Positions 1 through 5,206 of a stretch of 5,206 nucleotides of DNA are shown piece by piece (the stretch's first letter is position 1; each line of letters opens with the position of its first letter). The translations under genes and the position numbers were made by a program. Location of the stretch: positions 1 through 5,206 of the forward strand of contig CAZHRJ010000178.1 of the NCBI GenBank assembly GCA_964534765.1, given 5' to 3'. The notes below the pieces were generated by a model. It searched no databases and had not been told where the DNA came from. It saw only the letters and a program-made list of their open reading frames with translations. Source of the stretch: CAZHRJ01 sp964534765. GTDB taxonomy: Bacteria > Lindowbacteria > 2-12-FULL-62-27.

Positions 1-91
1 TTTGTATTTATATATACATCGGGGATCTTGCCCTACCGCCGTCCAACTGTCAAGACGAATTCAGCCCAATGACACGGGCCGGAACGAGTGA

Positions 92-230
92 AAAAATCAA
101 AAAATTCACCACGGAGTTCACGGCGACCGAGCACAGAGAACACTGAGAATTTTTGTAAGGTTGGTTCATCCAAGGAAAAACAAAATTCTGTCCTCCGTGC
201 CATCCGTGGCCTCCGTGTTAAAAATCAAAA
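92..230. repeat. CACGGAG-unit inverted repeat element with 11-bp flanking direct repeats
   Basis: The left arm carries CACGGAG-like units at 110-116, 119-123, 132-138 (CACAGAG) and 141-147 (CACTGAG), mostly on a 9-bp step. The right arm carries the complement on an exact 9-bp step: CTCCGTG 193-199, ATCCGTG 202-208 and CTCCGTG 211-217. The two outer units of each arm pair in register (110-116 with 211-217, 119-123 with 204-208). Nearer the centre, GAATTTTTG (147-155) faces CAAAATTC (181-188), and TTGG (161-164) faces CCAA (170-173). An identical 11-mer, AAAAATCAAAA, sits at 92-102 and 220-230 just outside the arms, like a target-site duplication or an AT-rich border of the repeat. Non-coding and probably dispersed in the genome; it could be a MITE-like element, a REP-like structure or a transcribed hairpin. 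The structure is seen directly; mobility is inferred. Confidence 0.65.
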
Positions 231-266
231 TTTCCACAGCTCCTTGGAACAATGTGCGATTTCTGA

Positions 267-285
267 TTGAAGACTCAATCTTCAA
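267..285. promoter_or_regulatory. Short perfect inverted repeat upstream of the GAF operon (possible operator)
   Basis: TTGAAGA (267-273) and TCTTCAA (279-285) form perfect 7-bp arms around a 5-base centre, about 100 bases ahead of the likely first start codon. Downstream, ACTTGAGC occurs twice as a direct repeat (301-308 and 343-350), and CTTGA also occurs at 294-298. A GATAAT hexamer (332-337) could be a -10 element, but no good -35 lies at the right distance. The spacing fits an operator or leader hairpin for the operon; a regulatory role is inferred only. The stem is too short and lacks a U-tract, so it is not a convincing terminator. Confidence 0.25.
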
Positions 286-371
286 CACCCAAGCTTGAAA
301 ACTTGAGCCAGGAAGGCTGGACATGGGAATAGATAATGATAGACTTGAGCGGCTCGTCAGATCGTGGAAAA

Positions 372-378
372 AGAGGAG
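372..378 (+). promoter_or_regulatory. Ribosome binding site that decides the GAF gene start
   Basis: AGAGGAG ends 5 bases before ATG 384. The longer in-frame option at ATG 336 has only a weak purine stretch ahead of it and would add 16 residues that look unlike a GAF N-terminus. The 384 start is therefore preferred. Confidence 0.6.
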
Positions 379-383
379 ATGCG

Positions 384-983
384 ATGCAGACCCTCACGTG
401 CGAAAAAGTTTTGCTGGAACTCTCCAAATTGGATTACTCGTCCTGGCCGGATTCCATCCAACGAATCTGCCGGGATGACGCCAAGGCCCTTAAAATCGAA
501 CGCGTCAGCGCGTGGCTCTATACCAGTACCCGGGAAGGTATCGCGTGCGAATGCCTCTATCGGCTGTCCACCGAAACATTCGAAAAGGGCTTGGTTCTAA
601 AGGCCGGCGATTATCCCCGCTATTTCCAAGCCCTCGAGGAAAATCGCACCGTGTCCGCTCACGACGCCCGACAGGATCCCCGCACCTCGGAATTCGCCGA
701 GGGCTACTTAAAACCGCTCCAGATCACGTCCATGATGGACGTGCCCATCCGACTCGATGGGAAAGTGATCGGCGTTTTGTGCCACGAACATGTCGGACCC
801 CAGCGCCGATGGTCGACGTCGGATGAGGAATTCGCCACCCTGATCGCCACGTACGCATCGCTGGCTTACGCCAACTCTGAACGCCAGGCCGCTCTGGAAG
901 AAGTTCGACAATTGCGCGAACAACTCGGCCGCCTGAATCGACCCCCCCGGAAGGCCCGGGCGGACCGAATGACAATCAAGTAA
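384..983 (+). CDS. Stand-alone GAF-domain protein
   Basis: A soluble cytoplasmic protein of 199 residues. Residues ~20-165 read as one GAF domain: an N-terminal helix, the strand RVSAWLY (40-46), the region DYPRYFQALEENRTVSAHDA (76-95), DPRTSEF (98-104), and the core ITSMMDVPIRLDGKVIGVLCHEHVG (114-138) followed by WSTSDEEFA (143-151). This pattern is typical of GAF sensors in histidine kinases and sigma-54 activators, which bind small ligands or respond to redox state. Residues ~163-185 form a short charged coiled coil (QAALEEVRQLREQLGRL), the usual connector to an output domain. Here it runs into a basic tail and stops, so no kinase, cyclase or HTH is present. Cysteines are at 6, 29, 55, 57 and 133; there is no evidence that they bind a cofactor. 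The stop codon TAA overlaps the Shine-Dalgarno sequence of the rhodanese gene, so the two are surely co-transcribed. A C7 run at 942-948 lies just after the coiled coil. The ligand is unknown. An upstream start at 336 (215 residues) is possible but less likely. Confidence 0.88.
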   Translation: MQTLTCEKVLLELSKLDYSSWPDSIQRICRDDAKALKIERVSAWLYTSTREGIACECLYRLSTETFEKGLVLKAGDYPRYFQALEENRTVSAHDARQDPRTSEFAEGYLKPLQITSMMDVPIRLDGKVIGVLCHEHVGPQRRWSTSDEEFATLIATYASLAYANSERQAALEEVRQLREQLGRLNRPPRKARADRMTIK

Positions 984-990
984 AGGAGGT
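983..990 (+). promoter_or_regulatory. Perfect Shine-Dalgarno deciding the rhodanese start
   Basis: AAGGAGGT is a full complement of the canonical 16S anti-Shine-Dalgarno and sits 7 bases before ATG 998. The alternative in-frame GTG at 989 lies inside this motif and cannot be the start. The motif overlaps the TAA of the GAF gene, which suits reinitiation or coupled translation. Confidence 0.85.
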
Positions 991-997
991 GCCTCTC

Positions 998-1858
998 ATG
1001 AGCACCGGAATTCAAACCAAGGAAGATGTGCTGGTCTCGACCGCTTGGGTTGAGGAACACCTGAACGACACCGATGTCCGGATTGTCGAAGTCGACGTCG
1101 ACACCAGGGCCTATGACGAAAGCCATGTGCCGGGCGCGGTCGGCTGGGCCTGGAACTCGCAACTCTGCGATACGATCCGGCGGGATATCGCGCCCAAAGA
1201 CAAATTCGAGGAATTGCTTTCGTCTTCCGGCGTTGACAACGCCACCACGATCGTCCTCTACGGAGACAACAATAATTGGTTCGCCGCTTGGGCCCTGTGG
1301 CAACTGAAGATCTACGGCCACGAGGATGTAAAATTGATGAACGGCGGCCGCAAGAAATGGATTGAAGAGGGCCGGCCGCTCGCCAAAGACGTCCCCAAAC
1401 CCTCTCGAAAATCGTATCGCGCCAAGTCCCCGGATTTTTCCATTCGCGCCTATCTGCCCGACGTCCAGGACGCGGTGAACAAGGCCTCGGCCGAACTGGT
1501 CGACGTCCGAAGCCCCCAGGAATTCAGCGGCGAAATTCTCGCCCCGGCGGGCCTGCCGGAAACCTGTCAACGCGGAGGACACATGCCGGGCGCGCGAAAT
1601 ATTCCCTGGGCCAAGGCGTGCAACGATGACGGCACGTTCAAAACCTCGGACGAACTTCGCAAACTCTACGGCGACCAGGGCATCACCGGCAATAAACCGG
1701 TGATCGCTTATTGCCGGATCGGCGAGCGATCCAGCCATACCTGGTTTGTCCTCAAGTACCTGCTCGAAATTCGGAATGTCCGGAATTACGACGGGAGCTG
1801 GACCGAATGGGGCAACCTCGTGGGCGCGCCGGTGGAAAGAGGAGAAGCCAAAAGGTGA
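998..1858 (+). CDS. Tandem-rhodanese thiosulfate sulfurtransferase
   Basis: A 286-residue cytoplasmic enzyme with two rhodanese domains, the usual length for the TST/MST family. The N-terminal domain (~10-125) has TAWVEEHL, the DESHVPGAVGW segment and VLYGDNNNWFAAWALW, with Asp90 where a catalytic Cys would be, so it is the inactive structural half. The C-terminal domain (~145-280) has ELVDVRSPQEFSGE, GGHMPGARNIPW and the active loop CRIGER starting at Cys239, followed by SSHTWFVLKYLL and NYDGSWTEWGNLVGAPVE. The CRIGERSSHTWF signature is that of the actinobacterial CysA2/CysA3-type thiosulfate sulfurtransferases, not the mercaptopyruvate type (CG[ST]GVTA). The expected reaction is transfer of sulfane sulfur from thiosulfate to cyanide or another thiophile via a Cys239 persulfide (EC 2.8.1.1 type); the physiological acceptor is unknown. 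No signal peptide is visible. Other cysteines are at 57, 190 and 208. It is the middle gene of the operon; its TGA overlaps the next GTG start. Confidence 0.95.
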   Translation: MSTGIQTKEDVLVSTAWVEEHLNDTDVRIVEVDVDTRAYDESHVPGAVGWAWNSQLCDTIRRDIAPKDKFEELLSSSGVDNATTIVLYGDNNNWFAAWALWQLKIYGHEDVKLMNGGRKKWIEEGRPLAKDVPKPSRKSYRAKSPDFSIRAYLPDVQDAVNKASAELVDVRSPQEFSGEILAPAGLPETCQRGGHMPGARNIPWAKACNDDGTFKTSDELRKLYGDQGITGNKPVIAYCRIGERSSHTWFVLKYLLEIRNVRNYDGSWTEWGNLVGAPVERGEAKR

Positions 1859-2079
1859 GACCGCAGGACCACTCCAAACGCCGCCTCACCGTTTCGGGCT
1901 GGCCGGTGCAGGTCGTGTCCTACAAACTGGATGCCACCTATTACTGCACGGTCGATAATGTCAGCCCCGGCGCGTGGATTTCGCGGGCGCAGGGCGAGAC
2001 ACGCGAGGAAGCGGAGTCAAAGGCTCTCGAAAAAGCCGCCGAGTATCTGTCCCGGACCCGCACCTTTTCAGCGGCCTGA
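1855..2079 (+). CDS. Small uncharacterised protein coupled to the sulfurtransferase
   Basis: A 74-residue protein starting at GTG 1855, which overlaps the rhodanese stop (GTGA, 1855-1858). AGAGGAG at 1838-1844 lies 10 bases upstream. The frame stays open further upstream, but that part only shadows the rhodanese gene. I do not recognise the family. Visible layout: a basic N-terminus (residues 5-10), a strand WPVQVVSYKL (16-25), a strand YYCTVDNVSPG (29-39), a strand AWISRAQG (40-47), then the helix TREEAESKALEKAAEYLSR (49-67). This beta-beta-beta-alpha order with a G-x-T-x-EEA turn resembles the HicB antitoxin core and the C-terminal half of double-stranded-RNA-binding folds. No HicA toxin gene is present and the first helix of a dsRBD is missing, so neither label is justified. 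It has a single cysteine, Cys31, a conceivable persulfide acceptor. The coupling argues for stoichiometric production with the enzyme. Its end overlaps the convergent RND gene by 12 bp. Confidence 0.72.
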   Translation: MRPQDHSKRRLTVSGWPVQVVSYKLDATYYCTVDNVSPGAWISRAQGETREEAESKALEKAAEYLSRTRTFSAA

Positions 2080-5000
2080 TTCTCCGCCCCGGCCGACCAG
2101 CCGCCGGGCGAGGCCGAGTGCGTCGTCCATGTAGGTGTAGATCACCGGCACGACATACAAACTGAGGATCGTCGAGGAGATCATCCCAAACCCGGTCGAT
2201 ATCCCCATCGGCCGGCGGACTTCCGCGCCCGCGCCGGAACTGAACATGATCGGCAAAACGCCGCAAATCATCGCGACGCTTGTCATCAGAATCGGCCGAA
2301 GCCTCACCGGCCCCGCGGCCAGCATGGCGTCCGATGCCGACAGGCCCGCGCGCTGGCGGACAATGGCGAAATCAACAAGGAGAATGGCGTTTTTCTTGGC
2401 GATCCCCATGAGCGTGATGATGCCGATCGCGCTGAAGAGATTCATCGTGTGTCCAAAGAGCGCCAGCCCCCCCAGTCCGCCGACAAGGGCGAGCGGAAGC
2501 GACAGCATCACCGTGAGCGGATGCACGAGACTTTCGTACTGCGCCGCCAGGAGCATGTAGGCCGTCAGCAGCGCGAGGAAAAACGCGACCTTCAAACTCC
2601 GCATCGATTCGGCGAATTCCCGGCTCTGACCCACCAATACGGTTTTGAACCCGTCCGGCAACACTTCTTTTGCCAGCCGGTCAACATCCTTGACCGCGTC
2701 GCCCAGAGTTTTGCCCGGCGCCAGGTTGGCCGTCAGTCGAACGGATCTCTCACGGGAGTACCGGTTGATCGAGTCCGGCCCCACACCCTCGGATCTCCGC
2801 ACGACGCTGGACAGTTGCACGAGCCTGCCGTCCCTGGCCCGTACGTAAATCCGGTCGATGGCCTGCGGATCGCTGCGGTAGGCGGCATCGAGTTGAGGGA
2901 CGATGTCGTAGCGTTTGCCGCGCATTTTGAATTTAGCGACGTCGTCTTCGCCGAGCAGCACCTGCAGCGCGGTTGCGATGTCCCGGACGGACAGCCCGAG
3001 GTCGGCGGCCTTTTTTCGATCGATGTCGATTTTGAGTTCGGGCTTGTTGAGGTCCAGGTCCGAATCAACGTCCATGAGACCCGGGATCTGCTTCATCCGG
3101 TCCACCATCACGGCCTCGTATTTTTTCAGCGACTCAAAATCCCCGCTCTGGATCATGTACTGCACCGGCGCGTCCGCCCGACCCAGCCGGACGGTGGGGA
3201 TGGGGAATACAAACGCGACGACGCCGGTAACCTGGGAAAATTTGCCTCGGATCTCCGCGATGACCTGATCCTGTCCCCGCGCCCGCTCCTGCCGGGGCTT
3301 TAATCGAACGAACATGATGCCGCGCCTCGGCGACGGCGTGCCGCCCTGTCCCAGGCCGATGGCGGAGAAGAAGGTATGGACCTCCGGAATTTTCACGAGA
3401 ATGGATTCCCCTTCCCGCTGGTAGCGGTCCATGTATTCGAAGGTCGAACCCTGCGGCGCCTCGATGTTGATCACAAACGCGCCCTTGTCCTCCGGCGGGA
3501 AGAACTCGGTTTTGAGCTGGTACCTGATCAAATATCCCGAAGCGCCCAGGGAGGCCAGTCCGACGAGGAGGACCAGGAATCGGAATCGAAGCGCCAGACG
3601 CAGGCTGAGGCGGTAGGATTCGGTGAAGAGATCCCAGAATCGGTCGATCCAGCGCCAGAGCGGGAAGACAGGCTTGCCGACCGTCAGGATTTTCGAGCAG
3701 AGCATGGGGGTGAGCGAGAGAGAAATAAAGAGCGAAATCAAAACGGCGATGGAGATCGTCAGGCCGAACTCATGAAAGAACCGGCCAATCATCCCGGGCA
3801 TGAACGCCACGGGCATGAACACCGCGCCGATCGCGAGCGTCGCCGCCAGCGCCGCGAACGCGATTTCCGCGGATCCCTCCATCGCGGCCTCGTTGCGCGG
3901 CCGGCCGTCTTCCTGGTGGCGGTAAATATTTTCGAGGACGACAATGGCGTCGTCGATGACGACCCCGACGGACACGGAGAGGGCCAGGAAGGTGAAGTTG
4001 TTGAGTGAGAAGTCGAGATAGTACATGGCGGCGAAGGTTGCGATGATGGACGTCGGGATGGCGGCGGAAGCGATCAGGGTCGATTTGACGGAGAGGAGGA
4101 AGAGGAAGATGACCGCGCCGGCGAAGAGACCACCGAGGAGAAAATCCTCCCGGATGGCGTGAATGCTGTCTTCGATGTATTTCGACGAGTCAAACGCCAC
4201 CCGGATGTCCATTCCCTCGGGCAGATTTTTTTTCAGGTCCGGCAGAAGATCCTTGACGCCGCGCGCGACATCCACGGTATTGGCCTTGCTCTGTTTGAGA
4301 ATTCCAAGGCCGACGGACGTTTCGCCGTTAAATCGGGCCATGCTGCGGTAGTTGGTGATGCCTTCCCGGGCCTCGCCGACGTCTCTTAGCCGCACGGGGC
4401 TGCCGTCGACGACTTTGAGAATGATGCCGCTGAGTTCATCCACCGATTCGAATTCGCCCTCGGTCTTGACGACGAATTCCCGCCGGTTGGATTCAATCCG
4501 GCCCGACGGGATTTCCACGTGTTCGGCTCGAAAGGCGTTGACGACGTCGGTGGCGGTGATGCCGTGCGCGGCCATTTTCCGCGCGTCAAGCCATATCCGG
4601 ACGGCGAATTTTCTCGACCCGCCGACCATGATGCTGCCGACTCCGGGCATGCGCTGAATCTGTTCTTTGACGACGTTGTCGGCGTATTCGGTGAGCGGCA
4701 CCGGCCCCATGCGGTCGGAGGTGAGAGCGAGCCACATGATGGCGTTGGCGTTGAGGTCGAGTTTGCTGACCTGGGGTTCGTCGATATCGGGCGGCAGGTT
4801 TCGGCGCGCCGAGCCGACCTTATCGCGGACGTCCTGAGCGGCGATATCGATGTCGCGTTCGAGGGTAAATTCGAGGGTGATGGTCGATACGCCTTCCGCC
4901 GAAATGCTGGAGATGGATTTGATGCCCTCGATGGTGTTGATCGCCTCTTCCAAAACGTCCGTGACTTCCGACTCGACCACCTCGGGACTTGCGCCCGGCA

Positions 5001-5151
5001 GTTGGGATGTGACCGTCACAATCGGGATCTCAACGTCCGGCACTTCCCGGACTTCGAGTTTCTGATACCCAATCGCGCCGACCAGAACAAGCCCGAGGGT
5101 CACCATGACGGCCGTGACTGGCCGCCGGACGGACAGTTCGCTCAGGACCAT
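2068..5151 (-). CDS. RND efflux transporter permease, HAE-1 (AcrB/MdtB-like)
   Basis: A 1027-residue inner-membrane proton/drug antiporter subunit, close to the family length of about 1020-1050. The N-terminus (LSELSVRRPV, TM1 ~11-29) is canonical and fixes the start, although the frame is open to the window edge and no strong Shine-Dalgarno is seen. The order is TM1, periplasmic porter loop ~30-336, TM2-TM6 (~337-485), TM7 (~523-543), second loop ~545-850, and TM8-TM12 (~852-1007). The proton-relay residues are all present: Asp400-Asp401 in TM4 (VGVVIDDAIVVLENI), Lys920 in TM10 (GIAKKNAILLVDFA), and Arg950 and Thr957 in TM11 (RLRPILMT). FMPVAFMPGMIGRFFHEFGLT (445-465) is the family hallmark. 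The pump would trimerise and work with a periplasmic adaptor and a TolC-like channel to expel drugs or other amphiphiles; the substrate cannot be read from sequence. The intact frame and residues indicate a functional gene. No metal-efflux (CusA-type) methionine signature was noticed. Probably second in an operon whose first gene lies beyond the right edge. Confidence 0.97.
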   Translation of the reverse strand: MVLSELSVRRPVTAVMVTLGLVLVGAIGYQKLEVREVPDVEIPIVTVTSQLPGASPEVVESEVTDVLEEAINTIEGIKSISSISAEGVSTITLEFTLERDIDIAAQDVRDKVGSARRNLPPDIDEPQVSKLDLNANAIMWLALTSDRMGPVPLTEYADNVVKEQIQRMPGVGSIMVGGSRKFAVRIWLDARKMAAHGITATDVVNAFRAEHVEIPSGRIESNRREFVVKTEGEFESVDELSGIILKVVDGSPVRLRDVGEAREGITNYRSMARFNGETSVGLGILKQSKANTVDVARGVKDLLPDLKKNLPEGMDIRVAFDSSKYIEDSIHAIREDFLLGGLFAGAVIFLFLLSVKSTLIASAAIPTSIIATFAAMYYLDFSLNNFTFLALSVSVGVVIDDAIVVLENIYRHQEDGRPRNEAAMEGSAEIAFAALAATLAIGAVFMPVAFMPGMIGRFFHEFGLTISIAVLISLFISLSLTPMLCSKILTVGKPVFPLWRWIDRFWDLFTESYRLSLRLALRFRFLVLLVGLASLGASGYLIRYQLKTEFFPPEDKGAFVINIEAPQGSTFEYMDRYQREGESILVKIPEVHTFFSAIGLGQGGTPSPRRGIMFVRLKPRQERARGQDQVIAEIRGKFSQVTGVVAFVFPIPTVRLGRADAPVQYMIQSGDFESLKKYEAVMVDRMKQIPGLMDVDSDLDLNKPELKIDIDRKKAADLGLSVRDIATALQVLLGEDDVAKFKMRGKRYDIVPQLDAAYRSDPQAIDRIYVRARDGRLVQLSSVVRRSEGVGPDSINRYSRERSVRLTANLAPGKTLGDAVKDVDRLAKEVLPDGFKTVLVGQSREFAESMRSLKVAFFLALLTAYMLLAAQYESLVHPLTVMLSLPLALVGGLGGLALFGHTMNLFSAIGIITLMGIAKKNAILLVDFAIVRQRAGLSASDAMLAAGPVRLRPILMTSVAMICGVLPIMFSSGAGAEVRRPMGISTGFGMISSTILSLYVVPVIYTYMDDALGLARRLVGRGGESGR

Positions 5152-5161
5152 CGGGAGCTCG

Positions 5162-5206
5162 CTACTCTTGTTTGGTCTGTGTCCGGCCGTCGCCGGAGGC
5201 GCTGAT
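5162..5206 (-). CDS. Possible 3' end of an upstream gene, perhaps the RND periplasmic adaptor (partial)
   Basis: Reading the minus strand in from the window edge, 14 codons (ISASGDGRTQTKQE) end at TAG 5164-5162, 10 bases before the RND start codon. A polar, Gly/Thr/Lys/Gln-rich tail is common at the C-terminus of membrane-fusion proteins, and these genes usually sit immediately upstream of the permease. The fragment is too short to identify by sequence, so the call rests on position and the close spacing. It could also be plain leader sequence. Confidence 0.4.
   Translation of the reverse strand: MSASGDGRTQTKQE

Noticed and set aside
92..230. CRISPR array
   Set aside because: The units are about 7 bp on a 9-bp step and are inverted between arms; there are no ~30-bp repeats with unique spacers.
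88..270. 60-codon plus-strand frame in the leader
   Set aside because: It runs straight through the CACGGAG inverted repeat. Its Ser/Arg/Lys-rich translation follows from the repeat units, and no good ribosome binding site precedes it.
267..285. Intrinsic terminator of a gene to the left
   Set aside because: The 7-bp AT-rich stem has no following T-run, and no gene end is visible upstream in the window.
866..1738. 290-codon minus-strand frame opposite the rhodanese gene
   Set aside because: It is antisense to a clear enzyme gene. GC-rich third positions suppress stops on the opposite strand, and the translation shows no family motif.
1711..1854. Upstream TTG start giving a 122-residue version of the small protein
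   Set aside because: The extra 48 residues only read the rhodanese coding region in another frame. The GTG at 1855 gives the classic stop-start overlap with an AGAGGAG upstream.
1855..2079. HicB antitoxin of a HicAB toxin-antitoxin system
   Set aside because: The strand-helix pattern is reminiscent, but no HicA-like toxin is adjacent and the gene is coupled to a rhodanese instead.
4519..5205. 228-codon plus-strand frame opposite the start of the RND gene, with similar long frames at 2449-3303 and 3376-4008
   Set aside because: All lie inside the strongly supported RND gene. Their translations are low-complexity, Asp/Gly/Arg/Glu/Gln-rich shadows without recognisable domains.

Overview
The window looks like a piece of a Gram-negative, environmental bacterial chromosome. 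It carries a 12-TM resistance-nodulation-division (RND) inner-membrane pump, which works only with an outer membrane. The coding DNA is GC-rich with GC-biased third codon positions, while the first ~330 bases are clearly more AT-rich. A CACGGAG-type inverted repeat in that leader resembles repeats I associate, from memory only, with genomes of uncultured Planctomycetota/Verrucomicrobiota/Omnitrophota-like bacteria. The phylum cannot be fixed from this window.

Layout. Bases 1-383 hold no convincing gene. They contain an imperfect inverted repeat of ~9-bp CACGGAG units (about 103-219) bracketed by an exact 11-bp direct repeat (92-102 and 220-230), then a short perfect inverted repeat (267-285). 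Next comes a compact plus-strand operon of three genes: a stand-alone GAF-domain protein (384-983), a two-domain rhodanese-type sulfurtransferase with the active-site loop CRIGER (998-1858), and a 74-residue uncharacterised protein (1855-2079). The third gene starts inside the stop codon of the second (GTGA overlap). On the minus strand, an HAE-1-type RND permease fills 2068-5151 and converges on the small gene with a 12-bp overlap of coding ends. A few codons of what is probably its upstream partner gene lie at the right edge (5162-5206).

How the genes may work together. The sulfurtransferase moves sulfane sulfur through a cysteine persulfide. The GAF protein ahead of it has a sensor-like domain but no output domain, and the small protein behind it is translationally coupled to it. 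Together they could form a small sulfur or redox module, but that is inference. The RND pump is transcribed from the opposite side, probably with a periplasmic adaptor gene beyond the window, and is likely independent of the operon.

The most interesting points are the unknown 74-residue protein, the repeat element with its flanking direct repeat, and a run of seven C at 942-948. A one-base insertion or -1 slip at that run would fuse the GAF and rhodanese reading frames.
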